From Pyricularia pennisetigena (lineage: Eukaryota; Ascomycota; Sordariomycetes; Magnaporthales; Pyriculariaceae), in assembly GCF_004337985.1 (NCBI RefSeq), contig NC_043744.1, positions 4,871,417-4,935,416 on the forward strand: a stretch of 64,000 nucleotides of DNA, read 5' to 3'. Positions within the stretch are counted from its first letter, which is position 1; each line of letters opens with the position of its first letter. Position numbers and translations under genes: made by a program. Shown here one piece after another: positions 46,233-60,294 of this stretch. A model generated the notes under the pieces. It was not told the DNA's origin. It worked only from the letters and a program-made list of their open reading frames with translations, and did no database searches.

Positions 46233-47037
46233 GGCGACGACGGCAGTGCGCGGAACGGGTGGTCGTAGCTTGTCGCAAAAGGTTTATCGTGTCGAATTCT
46301 GAGTGTCGTGGGGTTGTTTGTATGAAACGCGGTGGAAGTATTGCTGTTGCGGTTGTCGAGTGTTTGTTTCGAGAGAGGTAGGTATGGTAATCCTCAGGGC
46401 AGGAAATGATATCGCGATTGGAACGGCTGTGATGCTGCAGCTAAGACGATGCGCGACTTGCGCTGATTGGAGTTGCGCCTATTATCGATAATGTTTTCCC
46501 ATGTCAAAGTCACAACCGGTTATCCACACGGCAAAATGTGGCTGTGCAAGGTGGCACTTGCTTAGCCAGGGCATTTAAGAGTCCAGAACTACAGTAAATG
46601 GAAACGGGTTAGAATAGCATCTTACAGATTTGAAGCGATGTAATTCGATATTTTGCAGGTCATTCCGTTGCTTTTTTTTACTCAGATCAGATGCTAAAAA
46701 AACTATACTATTATTTTCAACACATCCTACCTTGTGGACTACCTGCGATAGTCGACCTCCTGCTGTGGCGTAAAGCCGCCTGCCGGCACTCACCTGGTGG
46801 GGCAATTAGCGTTCCCCGACACGGGTCCCTTGTCGCAGCAACAAGTCGCGTCCAGAATTTCGACGACGGTTCACTCCGATGGCGATGGTAGAACCTCATA
46901 CCTCAGCCAACGACTCCGGTTTGTCTTTCCGAATTCAAACGAACCCGAACTCCACCATCTCAGCCGAAATTCTATCGACACCGACTAGCAGAGGAACTCG
47001 CCGATTGATTCGAGAGGGTTGCAAAATTTGATCCAAG
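46233..47037. promoter_or_regulatory. Shared divergent promoter of PRP31 and CLF1
   Basis: Eight hundred and five nucleotides separate the two start codons and must carry both promoters. I see no clear TATA box, as is usual for housekeeping genes. The shared space could allow coordinate expression of two spliceosome genes; that is inference. Confidence 0.6.
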
Positions 47038-49149
47038 ATGGAAGCCTCACGCGGCCCTCCGCGGGTCAAAAACAAGGCCGCGGCGCCGGTGCAAATATCA
47101 GCCGAGCAGCTGCTGCGCGAAGCCACCGATCGCCAGGAGGAAGCACTGCAGAAGCCGACCCAACGCTTCGAGGACCTTGAGGAGCTGCACGAGTACCAGG
47201 GCCGGAAGCGCAAGGAGTTCGAGTCGTACTGCCAGCGGTCCGGCTTTAATCTCAAGAACTGGCTGCAGTATGCGCAGTGGGAGCTCGAACAGAAAGAATA
47301 CGCCCGCTCGCGCAGCGTCTTTGAGCGCGCCCTCAACCTGCACGCCAACAAGGTTACCCTGTGGATCCGATACGTCGAGGCCGAGCTCAAGAGCCGCAAC
47401 ATCAACTTCGCCCGCAACCTGCTCGACCGCGCCGTCACCCACCTCCCCCGCGTCGACAAGCTCTGGTACAAATATGTCTGGGTCGAGGAGATGCTGGGCA
47501 ACATCCCCGGCGTGCGCCAGGTGTTTGAGCGCTGGATGGAATGGCAGCCCGACGAGGCCGCCTGGTCCGCCTTTATCAAGCTGGAGCAGAGGTACGGGGA
47601 GTACGACCGCGCGCGTGAGATTTTTACCCGCTTCACCATGGTGCATCCTGAACCGAGGAATTGGATCAAGTGGTCCAAGTTTGAGGAGGAATACGGCACC
47701 AGCGACCGCGTGCGTGAGGTATTCGAGCGCGCGATCGAAGAGCTGAGCAAATACGGGGATGAATTCGTCGAGGAGCGGCTATTCATCGCGTATGCGCGGT
47801 ACGAGGCCAAGCTGCACGATCTGGACCGAGCCCGTGCCATCTACAAGTTTGGCCTGGAGAATCTGCCGCGGTCAAAGGCCATGCTGCTGCACAAAGAGTA
47901 CACCACCTTCGAGAAGCAGTACGGCGACAAGGAGGGAGTTGAGGATGTTGTCTTGTCCAAACGCAGGAGGCACTACGAGGATCTGGTCCGGGAGAATCCC
48001 AAGAACTACGATGTGTGGTTTGACTATGCTCGTCTGGAGGAGTCGTCGGGAGACATTGATAGGACAAGGGAGGTTTACGAAAAGGCCATTGCGCAGGTGC
48101 CACCAACACAAGCAAAGAGGCACTGGAGGCGATACATTTACCTCTGGATCTTCTTTGCTCTGTGGGAGGAAACGGAAGCCAAGAACCCAGAGCGTGCGCG
48201 TCAGGTCTACGACACGTGTCTAAAGCTCATCCCCCACCGCACCTTTACCTTTGCCAAGGTCTGGATGCACAAGGCACACTTTGAGATCCGGCAAGGCGAT
48301 CTAGCGGCGGCGAGGAAAACTCTTGGGCGCGCCATTGGCATGTGTCCCAAAGACCGATTATTCAAGGGCTACATCGAGATGGAGCAAAAGCTGTACGAGT
48401 TTGGAAGGTGCAGGATATTGTACGAGAAGCACATCGCCTACAACCCGGCGAACTGCAGCACGTGGGTCAAGTGGGCAGAGCTCGAGCGTGGCCTCGACGA
48501 CCTGGACCGCGCCCGCGCCATCCTCGACATGGGCATCGCGCAGCCGGTACTCGACATGCCAGAGGTGGTGTGGAAGTCGTACATCGACTTTGAGGAGGAG
48601 GAGGGCGAGTACGAGAAGACGCGATCTTTGTACGAGCGCCTGCTCGAGAAGGCCGACCACCCCAAGGTCTGGATCAGCTACGCCCAGTTCGAGATCAACA
48701 TACCCGAGGAGACGGACGAGGCGGCCGCAGCAGACGACGAGCAGGAGCAGCCCGTCAGCGACGAGGCCAAGGCCCGCGCCAGGCGCATCTTTGAGCGCGC
48801 CCACCAGGGCTTCAAGGACAATGAGATGAAGGCCGAGCGCGTCAGCATACTCAACGCGTGGCTGGTGTTTGAGAAGACGCACGGGAGCGCCGAGGACATT
48901 GAAAAGATCGAGAAGCAGATGCCGAGGAGGACAAAGAAGAAGAGAAAGCTGGACGACGACACGTGGGAGGAGTACGTCGACTACATCTTCCCGGCGGACG
49001 AGCAGATCGGCAAGAACCTCATGAACATGATGGCCAAGGCGCGGGCGCGGAAGCAGGCAGAGGCCGAGGCCGCGGCAAAGGCAGCTGCGGAAGCAGCTGC
49101 AGAAGCATCTGCGGCTGCGGCAAAGGATGGTCAGGAAGCTGGGGAATGA
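47038..49149 (+). CDS. CLF1: Pre-mRNA splicing factor Clf1 (Crooked neck/Syf3), HAT repeats
   Basis: Intronless, 703 residues. Clf1 is a scaffold of the Prp19-associated (NineTeen) complex, bridging snRNP proteins during spliceosome activation and in the catalytic stages. The protein is almost entirely HAT (half-a-TPR) repeats. Examples are [80 protein letters not shown] and [20 protein letters not shown]. The first block after a short basic tail, [20 protein letters not shown], is the typical Clf1 start. The C-terminus has a basic [20 protein letters not shown] segment followed by an Ala/Glu-rich tail. Length matches fungal Clf1 (about 670-700). The gene is convergent with RCM1 downstream, with 227 nt between stop codons. 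Confidence 0.96.
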   Translation: MEASRGPPRVKNKAAAPVQISAEQLLREATDRQEEALQKPTQRFEDLEELHEYQGRKRKEFESYCQRSGFNLKNWLQYAQWELEQKEYARSRSVFERALNLHANKVTLWIRYVEAELKSRNINFARNLLDRAVTHLPRVDKLWYKYVWVEEMLGNIPGVRQVFERWMEWQPDEAAWSAFIKLEQRYGEYDRAREIFTRFTMVHPEPRNWIKWSKFEEEYGTSDRVREVFERAIEELSKYGDEFVEERLFIAYARYEAKLHDLDRARAIYKFGLENLPRSKAMLLHKEYTTFEKQYGDKEGVEDVVLSKRRRHYEDLVRENPKNYDVWFDYARLEESSGDIDRTREVYEKAIAQVPPTQAKRHWRRYIYLWIFFALWEETEAKNPERARQVYDTCLKLIPHRTFTFAKVWMHKAHFEIRQGDLAAARKTLGRAIGMCPKDRLFKGYIEMEQKLYEFGRCRILYEKHIAYNPANCSTWVKWAELERGLDDLDRARAILDMGIAQPVLDMPEVVWKSYIDFEEEEGEYEKTRSLYERLLEKADHPKVWISYAQFEINIPEETDEAAAADDEQEQPVSDEAKARARRIFERAHQGFKDNEMKAERVSILNAWLVFEKTHGSAEDIEKIEKQMPRRTKKKRKLDDDTWEEYVDYIFPADEQIGKNLMNMMAKARARKQAEAEAAAKAAAEAAAEASAAAAKDGQEAGE

Positions 49150-49376
49150 GCGTGTACTATCTATTTTTCAGGGGGCCCCACAAACGCACAGCCCCCCCCC
49201 CAGGATAATGTGTGTTTTTTCTTGCGCGGATTACTATAGCAGTTTTTGCTACATCTTACCGCCACAAATAAGATTTCAAATGTTCCAAAGAAAAGAAAAA
49301 AGAAAAAAAAAATAGCCTTATGGATGGTGCACTGTGTCTTTCTTTATTTTATTTTTATTTATTTTTTTGGTGTGTG

Positions 49377-51177
49377 TCAGTCACTACAGCCACCCCATTC
49401 GCTGTCGTCACTATCATTGTCCTGATCCATCATATCGTTGCGGGCCTCTGGGGTGGCCACCGTTGGAGCTGCTGTCATGGCTTGCCCGTCTTCATTCGGC
49501 ACAAAAGCGGCAACAAAGAACCCCATGACCCCATGCCCATCGCCCTTGTACGCCCTGATGCATCCCTCGGCCACCTCCTTGTCGCCCTCACAAAACTGAA
49601 CCTCTCCCCGGACGGGCCACTTCCGCATGCCGTCGACCTGTTCCTCCCTCGTCATGATCCTCCAGCCCGGGTTTCTCCGCAGCGTCCTGACGACCACGCC
49701 CTCGTTCTCCTCGGCGTGAATAGAACAGGTCGAGTAGGTGATGCGCTTGGCGCTTGGGAACTTCATGGCGTGTTCGAGCAGCGTGGCCTGGAAGGACGAG
49801 AGTGCGGCCAGGCGCGCGGCGAGGTCGGCTGCCGACGACGCCATTGTTGTCTGACCGTCATCGTCTACGAAAGTACGACCTGCTTCCTCTTGCTCGCCAT
49901 CCTGATCGTTGGCTTTGTTCTTCTTGCTCTTGCGATCCTGTTCATCTTGCCGCTTCCGTTTACCTCCTTTTGCATTGTCCCTGCTCTGACCCTTGTTCGC
50001 CGATCCGGAAGCCTCAGGGAGATGCAGTTCCGGTGCATCGTCACGGCCTACGATACCGCTGCCGGAACAGCTCGGGTCTAGAAGTAGGGCACCCACATCT
50101 TTGTACAGGGGGCTGTTGGGGTCCGCCTTTAAGAAGTCCTTGCCCTTGTTCACGACGGTGAAAGAATCTGAGCCTGCAATCTTGACCATCTTAGCCAAGA
50201 TCTCGGCGCGCCTCGAGTCCTTTTCAAAAGCATGCACCGTAGGACGAAACCCCTTGGACTCCTTTACGCCTGCTGCAGCACGGTACTCCTCCAGAACCGC
50301 AGCCGCATGCGTCGTCTTGTTTCCAGGGGCAGCGCACGCATCAATGACGTCTCCATCCTGCGGCCGCGGATCCAGCAGGTAAGCAGGGAAGCACGAGGCC
50401 TTGTCCTGCAGGATTATGGCGCCGGATTTATATGCCTCGGTCTTGGTGATATCCGAACCAGGCGAGATGGCTACCAGGTTTGGCACGTGCTCATCCAGGT
50501 AGATGCGGTTGGCCGAGGACCCGGCGCCGCCACCGGCACCCTTGGTGACGACATCAAGGACGGAGTCGACCTTTGAGAAGCGAAAAAACGTCGTCTCGAG
50601 CTGCTCGGCAAGTGACGACCTCAGGGTGTTCACGCGCACCCAGCGTGGATGTCCGGCTTCGGACGACGTCGCCTCGTCGACCTGGGCCCTAAGGGCGTCT
50701 AGCGTGGGCGCCTTCCTCCTGATGCGGGCGCGCGTGAGCTCCGATGACAGACGGGCCTTATGGCGCTCGATGGTAACGCGCAGACCGTGCGAGGCCGGCA
50801 GGGCGACGCCGCCTTTTGCTAGCAGAAGGTCATGGGCGAGGAGGATGGCCAGAGGGGGCGTCAGCTAGGTGGGTTCGAGGTTAGCACGGGAAGAAAGAAG
50901 AAGAAAAAAAAAAAAAAAAAAAAAATCGAACAATGGAGAAGGGCTTCTGCGGGGAAAACGGGGTGTAAAGTCAAATGAATACCCTGCGCTCATGGTTTAG
51001 CAGCTGGGAGCTGTCAACAACCTCCTTGAGTATGGCGCTCCATTTGCATGTCTCCAGCACCAAAGCATAAACTTGGGCGGGGGGTGACTTGAGATTTTTT
51101 GCACCAAACACCCGAGACTTGAGGCTTCCGCCTTCAGGATGTGTCAGAATGGCGGCGGCCTCGTGGTATAGGGACAT
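49377..51177 (-). CDS. RCM1: 25S rRNA (cytosine-C5)-methyltransferase, Rcm1/NSUN5 type
   Basis: Two exons, 51177-50983 and 50864-49377, with a 118-nt intron (AGG/GTATTC..CCTAG), give 560 residues. Yeast Rcm1 and human NSUN5 methylate one cytosine in large-subunit rRNA in the nucleolus. The splice joins ...SSQLLNHERR to LTPPLAILLAHDLLLAKGGV, matching the family. In order come HPRWVRVNTL, the SAM motif VIDACAAPGNKTTHAAAVLE, the motif IV cysteine in LLLDPSCSGSGIVG (about residue 328) and the motif VI cysteine in ITYSTCSIHAEENEG (about residue 442). Both Cys needed for the NOP2/Sun mechanism are present. A Lys/Arg-rich insert (GGKRKRQDEQDRKSKKNKAN) separates them. The intron holds an A22 run (50904-50925). 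The start MSLYHEAAAIL fits the family. Confidence 0.93.
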
Positions 51178-54100
51178 TTGAAAAATAACATTTGCTCGCA
51201 AGTGCAAGCTTTCGAATGCACGAATGATCTCATGTGCTTGAAAATATTTTGACAGTCACTTGCTGAAATAAAACTCTCCCCTGTCATGACAAGAAGTGAG
51301 CTCAAGTGGGGTCTTCATTTTTCTGGGCCCGCTTTTTTTTTATTTCCAACAGACCGCGACTTACCTGCCCAGATTGGACCTTCGTACTTGCCTTTAATCC
51401 ATTACACTTGAAGGAAGCCAGGAATAAGCACCCACCCTGACAGGAAGGAAACCAAAGGTCGACGACTCCGAGTGTGGCCTCCGGATTTGCATTGGACATG
51501 GGTAACGTAAGCTTTCAGTGCTGGTAAGTTCAATAACTTAGGCACTTGGGGACTTACACCAAGTTATTACCGAATTTAGTAATAGCTCAATCGACTCTCG
51601 TCTCTCTATGTACCTTGGCGAAATATATCGCACTGAAAAAAATCACATGCCTTCATTTGACAACATGGCCTTCTGAGAGGCTTTCGGCACACAAAACGTT
51701 ACTTTGTAAGTCCGAGGAGTCTACATCAGAGTGTCTTAGTTGGACCGACTTCCTCGACTAGTCCCGTCACCCTTATGGCAGATACTCGAAACGAATGTCA
51801 GGGAAACGCAGTTCGATTGGCAACCTCTGACTTACAATGAACATGGAGCTGCGAAGCTTCCTATCATACGAGAAGGCGTCCGAAGACACAGTTGTTCTAA
51901 TCACCAACGTTGTGATGGGGTATTTTGACCGAATAAAATCTCATGAGACTGTGGCGAGAAGAATAGGACTAATTCAGGTACCTTCAGCCCGTTTTACCGG
52001 GCAGCTGAATCCGAAGCTTGGTCCAGGTAGCCTGAATGGTGCAGACCCGAGGTTGAGATGAGATCGCAAGCTTACTTCTCTCTGAAGCAGTTGTGTCTGC
52101 GTTCACGAAAACATGTAGACAGATTGCTGTACCAGGCTTGATCGAGAAGTGAAGTAGCGAGACAAATATGGAAGGACTTGGTTGGAGGCAGTAGGACCAC
52201 GCCTAGATACCAGAAATGGTTAGACACTGGTCGACAAAGGATGCCAGCAGGCGTCAACTCGAAAACCCAGAAGCTCAAAACTGGGGTATCTCAGGTACGA
52301 CTTCACTGCCGTGCTATGGCTATGTTGCGCTCATGAGAATTTCGTCGACTTAGGCTCGATAATAGGTAATAGGTTGCATGGGGCTTGAGGAGACGGCCTA
52401 TATAATCCTGTATGTACGCAGGTGAGTTTCTGGAGGCCCACCAAGCCCATATTGGATTTCTCCAAGTCTCGTGGGCAAGCTTACCCCATCCGGAGGGAGT
52501 ACCATCAGCTTATCCAAGGCAGGATGGGGAGTTCCCGTCCTCAAAAGACTTTGATATTCCCGCCGGCCGTGAGGCCATCTCTTGGCTGCGCTACCTGTAG
52601 CAAGGCAGCGGTAAAGTGGCAGCTATAGATAGTTGAGGAGAAGATAGCATAATATATAGTAAGTTGGAGTCTTCGAGCCTCAAGAGCTATCAAAATAGAC
52701 AAACATATGCATAAGTAACTTTATGCATAGTTGACAGCCATGGAATCGAGAAAGGAAACAGAGAAAGGATCAAATATAGGAAAGCAATTTTGGCATGTAA
52801 ACCAAATGATACACAAAACTCAAAAAGCATATCGGTATATAAGATAATAACGGAGCAGGAGGAAGACAAGACCCAAGGCTTACCAGAAGCCGATGTCAAT
52901 ATAGTCAGTTCTATTGCCCTTATCAGAAGTAAATCTAGATATACTCTGCAAGTTCCAACTGCCCTGATAATCCCTTGCTATACTTACGTACCTGTGATAG
53001 ACCCTGTAGATAAGTTTAATTCGTCGCTTTAATAGTTGCTCTTTGTTTGTCCAAGTAGACAGCAATGGTACATGGTTCGCAGCATCAAATATCTTTTTCC
53101 CGAGTCTCGAAAACGCAACCGCCTGACGGGTATACTCAAGTGGCTTTACCCAACATCGCGACATTAGAAAACCGGAATTTCGGCAGTCAATCATTTATCT
53201 GCTCCAACAACAGTTTTACAATCATGCACAAGATATAAAGCATCGCGCATCAAGCATGGAAACTGGTCATCTAAGTTTCGGGGTCTCCCCCTATCACACA
53301 ATATCAACCAAAAGCCTTTCAGCAGAAAACCATTCTGGGCAATACATCAATCACTATGCGAAGCTTATTCACGCCTGCGATGAAACAATGACTGAGTAAC
53401 ATGCCCCGCCGTACCGCCGTATTTTTTTCAAGGGCAAATACGACTGTGAACTTCAAAAATCAGCCCACGTAGACAAACGATCGAGATTCGTTTTGATCAT
53501 TACTGTAGTGACGGCAACTGTTTATAATCCCGAAAAGCCTTGCCTGATGATGCCCGACATTCTCTTTTACTTTTGTCACCCCGGCCCCCAGTATTGGTTT
53601 CAGGCCGGTCACCAGTTGATAGCTGGAGCTCAAATAGATAACATACCAAACATTGACCGCGTTCAAAAGGACTAGCACGGCATTCGGAAAACAAAACCCT
53701 CCCATACTATCTGATATCTTCTGATGTCTGATTGCAACGCTCCAGAGCCGGGGCAAATGCTCCTTGGAGTCGGCCATTCGGACAAACGAGACTCGGGACG
53801 GACTGCCGCAAGTGGAAGGATGAAAAAAATATTACAAACCTGTCTAATTATACCAGGTAAGGTAGTATATAATTAATATAGTACAGGGTCGTACGTGGGA
53901 GGTAATATTATCGGCCAAATTCTTTCTAAAAGTCGGTTCAATATACCCCTCCTCATTTTTTCCCCCTTCATGCTAACCTTTCAAAACCTTCCTCCCCACC
54001 GAGTTTTCTGGATAGGCAGACGATAGGCAAACCATGAAACCACCCAAGGTCAGGCTGGAAGCCCGGAGGCTGTGCTCTCGGTGTAACCAGGTCAAGTCAC

Positions 54101-57100
54101 GACCAGCCAGCCCTACAAGGGGCCGGGGGGGTTCAATTCGGGAGGGGAGGGGAGGGGAATTTGGAGAATAGAGTTTGCGAACTGCAGACGGAGATGGGGG
54201 TGGGAAGGTGTCAGGAGGGGCAACTTTATACTCCGGGTCTTTGCCGGTAAATCAAGGGTTCGTTCGTTGGTTCCAAGAGTCTGATATTGAAGTGTTTAGC
54301 TTTTTTTTTTTTTTTTTGCTAAAGTCATGTCCTCCTATTAGATAAACAATACTACTACTACTACCACTACTACATACAGACTGGACGGTAGCCATGGTTA
54401 TGAATGTCGTTTCGTTGGGATTTGTCAACGAAAGTGCATCCAATAACAAGCTAGGACACCATCGGAACGTAAACCGACGGGAACAGATTTCTGAGTGGTT
54501 GGGCCGGAGCAGGAACTCCTTAGGTTTTTTTTTGGGTTTTTTTTTTCTCTTTGCTTCTTACGGTTAATGCACACAATCGATCGCGATCTTGCCTTTAGCA
54601 CGCCCGCCAAAAATATTCTTGACAAGCTTCCACCCCCTTACGCAGGGACCATCCAACATGTTCTCTAGGAATGACCTAATGTCCAAGCGATTTGATGCAA
54701 AGACCAGCGTGTGCACCCTACCGCAGATGCGTAACGGAGCGTTCTCTCCCCTGACACGCTCAGATGATTCCTGTCCGTTGATCTTTGCATGAAAGGAAAC
54801 GATTTTTTTTTTTCCTCATTCGGCCGTGAGAGAGAAAGAGAGCTCATACGAAAAAAGAAGGACATGCACAACCGGAAACTCTGCTCGAGCTTTTTTTCTT
54901 TTACGGAAATGTTTGCTTACCTGTAGCTGCAAGCGTGACGGATAAGTACCAACCAAACACCGGCAGATACGCATACATACATGCCTACTACAGAGTACAT
55001 AGATGTGCTCGGGGGTGTATATCGGATCAGATTCAAAAGGAGAGACAGAAAGATAGAGAAGGGGAGTTCGGGCATAAGAAAAGAGAAGTGCCGTGGTCTG
55101 AAGAGATTGAGGGGGATGGAAGACGAGAATGACGGTCTGTCTGTCTGGTCTCTTGCGAGGCCTGCCATGTGCTCGCCGCAACGACTTCTCTAATCGTGGG
55201 GTGGATCAGATGGACAGTTGTCAGTCACCGCAACCGTCGGCTAGCCGACTACTAAGATGAAGCGGCTCTTCTACCTTGGCGATAAACTGACATCTCTTCT
55301 TTCGGCGGAACTCAGATCGGGCCGCGACACTGCCGGTGTAACAGAGGAAATGATAGACAAAATAGCAACAGAGAAAACAAAAAATGAAAGGGTGCATTGC
55401 GCAAAACAAGATGCTCGGAGCCGCCCGCCAGATCAAAAAGATTGCTTCTGGTGGCGATGGATCGATCGCGATCAAGGGCAGTTGAGAAGCGGTACAAGAT
55501 GAATCTCTCGTCTGGGAATATGCAAACGGCTTACTAGTGATATTGATAGCAACAACATGGGTCATGACGATTGATTTTATTTCTTGTTATTTTTTGTTCA
55601 GCTCATAGAAAAAAAAAGTACAACTTTCCCGGCCGAGGATTGTCTGTCGAGCTTTCGGGCCAGTTTTGAATAAGGTCAAGTCGCGATCTCGATGCAGAAG
55701 CCCATGTTGCTGGGTTGGGCCTTGCTATGAGTGAGTGGAAATCCATAGTATTTGCCGGCAACCCCGGATTGGCCCAAATAGAAAATTTCGATAATAATTT
55801 TGTATGCCACTTTTAGGGCCACGGCCGTGCCACACTATTAGCAGTAACACCCCAAGTCGAAATTTCCTTGTTTTAAACTTTTTCCCATCCGTTGGTCAAC
55901 GGGAGAGATGCTCATGAGAATCCGTAGCAAAGGACAAGAGTCCCCTTGACTTGCCATTCTTTAGTTTCCTTTCTCGGTTTTTTTTTTAGGGGAAAATACA
56001 AAAACACACACACGATGCATGTGCCGAGACCTATAGATTAAGGGTGATCACATATCTCCCACAGCCACGCGAACCTGCACCCCGATCAGCTTGCCAAGCT
56101 CCCTCAACGAAAATCCGGATACAACGGGAGAACTGACGCGACGGGGAACATATTGACAGCATCTTTGCAGGGTCCAGAGGGCCCAGATCGTTCGAAAGGA
56201 CAAAGACAAGACTTTGTGCCTTGAAAGTCGGGGTAGCAAAACAGAGAACGCGCGTTTCGGTACCAGTCCCTGAGAAGAACATACAAGGCGAAAAAACCTG
56301 TAATAGAACCCTGGGCAAAGAGCTGTAATAGGCTTGAGGAAGTAGGTCCGTCTCAGCGCTGGTAAGGGAAGAACTTGTTTTCGGGGGTTTAGCGATCGTA
56401 GATCATGACTTAAAGAAGAACGAAGGAGGGGGCGTGTGATTTTTTTTTTTTTTTTTTTTTTCGTCTGTCTGTCTGTCTGTCTGTCTATCTGTTGCACGGC
56501 TTTTCTTTGTCATCTGGCACGCGGCTCAAGGGTCCTCCTTTGCGACCTCAATATGCACGCGATCGTGATCGAATCGAAAATCCAGACATGTTCGGGCGAA
56601 TTTTCCCTGACTAGACTAGCCTGGGTTTATTACTCTACAACAATTTACCTAGGCTTTTGCAACAAGAGGTGTAGGGATTATGTGGCGCAGAGACACGGAC
56701 AGGGTTGGAGCGGGCGAATCAAGGACAATGAATACCTGTTAACTTTTTTTTTTTTACTTGGGTACCTTTTGTTTTTTTGTCCATGCGGCGCAAAACTCTT
56801 GGACAAAAAAAAACTAAACACCTCTTGTCTTATGGTACTACTTTCTGCAAAACACTGCGGTTGATCTCGATGGAGTCGTTTTCCTACTCGTATCGTTTGT
56901 CGTCCACTTACCAGAACAGGTAGGTCAGGCTGCCAGGTCATGCGCTGTGGCGCCAATTGTAGTCTGGGGCACAATGTGTGGGGTACGTCTAAGAATCTCG
57001 GCGAAACCCAACACTCTTCTAGGTGTTTCTTCTTCGCTTTACAGTTCTATGGGTTAACAACTGTTGCTGTTTTCCAGACATATCCCCTGGTACATAGAGA

Positions 57101-60100
57101 TTGAGTGCAGGGAACCGTGCTGTTAACTCGTACCAATTGCTTGCCAAATTAGTACCCACGTTGTCAACCAAGCCAAAGGTGAAGGAAAGTAGGTAAATCC
57201 AACCTCACTACTCAGCACGTACAAGATTACCTGTCAGTCGCATCTCCAGTTATCCACAGCACTTTCCCATAAAGGTCACTTTGACGAGCGGCTGATTTAA
57301 CAAAGGAGTAATAGAAATGCAAGTCGGGTCAGGGGACCCTTTTTTTTTGGTCCCTGAATTTTAGACAGGAAAAAAAAAAGTTTTGTGGGATATGTCAACT
57401 CGGTACGCAATCCCTACGTCACTACGCTACAACCAACGGCACTAATTCCCTAGTCCCGACATCGCTAGGCGTGAAGAGGGCCCGGGCTCCAAATTCGGAC
57501 CCAGCGGGTTGTTCAAGTGGGGATGGGGTCGTTTTCTATCGACGCGTGGGGAGAAAGCTCTTATCATCATGCGGGCAACGAGTCACCCAGACTTGAGCCT
57601 TTGTAGCTACTGCGGATGAAAATTACATTAGAAAAATAAAGGACGATTGAAAGATGAAACCAATACCTTATACTCTGTGAAGCTCTACACCAAATCCTCG
57701 GCTTTAGTTACGTTATGTCACACTACATCTTGCTGGCCCAATTTCGAACGATTTTGCATGTAGCTTAGTACTAACAAATCCTGACGGGACTGGGCCTATC
57801 GCCTTGGCTACAGCTTAAAAGTCCCTGCTTGAAAAATGGGACCGACAAAGAATTCTGTATAACTTGCCGGAGGAGATGCTCCGACTACATGGCAGGATTC
57901 GCAACACCGGGCGCATAGCAAAACATGGTAGGACAAGGGACCAAAAAGTGACTTTTCTTTTGTCTTGGGTGGCAGAGAGGGGCCTGAGGGGAAAGAAAGG
58001 CAGTACAGTAATTGATTGCATGGTATGGTACGGTGTAAAGCCGCGGTATTTCTCCGCCGGATACTCTGGAGCCCTGGAGGAGGACGGTGTCAAAAACCCT
58101 GCTAAAGCGCACGCGATCGAGATCTCTCTCTTGCTCTGTGTCTCTCTCAAGGTCGCCCGCACCCGCCGCCCGCATTCCCACTATGTGGTAATTATGTGTG
58201 TACTACCCGTCGCCCACCCAAGACACACACACACATACATACAAATATGCACCCATGAGCTTGTTGTGCCCACACCCCAGCGGGTAACGGATATAACACA
58301 ACATTTTGCTATGTACACACCATACGCGCTAGGGCAAATAAGCGCAGGAAGAAGGTATTCATGGTACGGCCATGATCCCCTGGGGATTTTCACGACTATC
58401 AAATATTCAACTCAAAATATATACAAAGGTGGTAAGCCGGTTAAGAGTGCCAAAAAGCGGATCGAGCCACGCCGCCGAGACTCGAACCATTGGCTTGTCT
58501 TTTAATTTGTGCTTGCAAAAGAACAAGAGAAGGAGACCCAATAGGCTGTTACCCTCAGCTGAACGCGAATATCACTATGATACTTTCGAAAAGATACGGT
58601 TGGAGAGGTGTCCGTTTATTCGCTGATATTAGCATGTCGGCTTGAGCGAGCAAAAGAAAAAGGCTAAGATAATAAATAAACATTTTTTTTTATCTTTCGG
58701 TTCAAGAGAAAAAAAAAATGTCGCAAAAAGCCACAAGCTGATAGGGCTGGCAATCCATGAAACAGCAATCGACCGATCTGATTTTTGACCATATCGCTTG
58801 GATGGCAAAACAACACGATCACAACATGGCATTTCCCGGATCGGTCCTGCTTTGCGGTCTTGTGGACATTTTGTGCATAAAAAATATGTCTGGCGGTGTG
58901 CACTCTTGCATACGCATTTTGGTGTGGAAAATGGGGGAGGGGGCAAAAGTCAACATAACAACAACAAGAATACTTACAAGTGTTGCAAAAGACGCACGCG
59001 CGTGCCCCGGGTCGAACGGCGAATTTCCGTCAAGGAAGGCCGGAACAGCAGGGGACTCGTCTGTCCGGGCTCTGTTCGCCTGTCTCTCCTTTTAGGTCAA
59101 AAAGGTGCTTGGGAACGGCCATCGGGCGTTTGTGTATGAGATCGAGATTGACGTTTTGCTTCTAACCGCTTTCGTCGCCCTAGGTCCCCTTTTTTTCCGC
59201 CCGGTTTGCTGTGGGGAGGGTGGTTGAGTAAAAAGAACAGTACGTGCCAAGGTGCTAGGTTCCTGTTGGCTGTTAGCGCCGACGCTTTCCTCACTTTTGC
59301 TTTTTCAGACAGGAACATCAGAGCGAAAATAAATAACATGGTAAATAATTTTGTTGTTAGGGTGGTCGAAATACGCGGTGCCACACGCCAGCAGCCAGCC
59401 GAGTCTACCGAGTCTTTGTTGCGCACACGCCCCCTCTCAAGCCAAGGCGGGGGGACCATATGGTCAGGGTTCGGTGGGGTTGCTTTGTTTCCTTACAACT
59501 TACTTACTGAATGTACGTACTGTACTCCGTGGTACAGTATCACTGTTACAGTAGTGCTGCGCAGTATTCACTTGTTTCCTTTTTTTTTTTTGAATCGAAT
59601 TGAATTTTGATCGCGACTTTCGACCTTGGAGATGCGTAAAGAAGAACGTTTAATTGTTATTGATTCGAGGTTTAATGGCATGTCGTAGGTGGCTTTCCTG
59701 ACGTCTCTCTTTATTTCTTTCTCAGAAGCTCCCATTTTTGGGTTCCGGCTCGCCCTTTTGCTTCTCATCTCGTTTCCATTGCCTCAACCACGTTGTACGA
59801 AGCAGCCACTTTTTTCTGCCTACCGCCTTACGCCATAACCCAAGATAAACTAATACTGGGGCCAGCTCAAGGGGACTGAGAGAAAACGGACTAGCCTACC
59901 CTCCTTTACCTTCGACTATGCTTCCTGGGCTAAGAAGACGCCCACCTTTTCCCGCCCGCACGAACCCCTGCATCAATGGGTCCCGCTCAAGCCAAGACGT
60001 CTGCATGGCGGGCAGCTCCACCACTAGGCTCGACTTCTTCGATGACAATACAAATCTCGATCTCTGGAGAAGAATCGGGCCCATTAACTCCTACAAAATT

Positions 60101-60263
60101 ATCACAGCTGTCCTTGGGATGATTTGATAACCTCGTCATCCCACACACACCCCTAACTAAAGCCTTTGAAACCTGTTCCAAGGCACGAACCTTGCAAAAA
60201 ATAAAATAAAATAAAAAAGTGAGGAGGAAAAATTAAAGGGTTAGAGTCTTTTTTTTTCTGCCG

Positions 60264-60294
<31 letters not shown>

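Noticed and set aside
51546..52628. Possible transposon relics (several 60-75 codon frames)
   Set aside because: No reverse transcriptase, transposase or terminal repeats could be recognised; kept only as a possibility in the gene-poor region.
58440..58500. tRNA-like T-arm (GGTTCGAGTC on the minus strand)
   Set aside because: The five bases on each side cannot form the T stem, and no acceptor, D or anticodon arms could be found around it.
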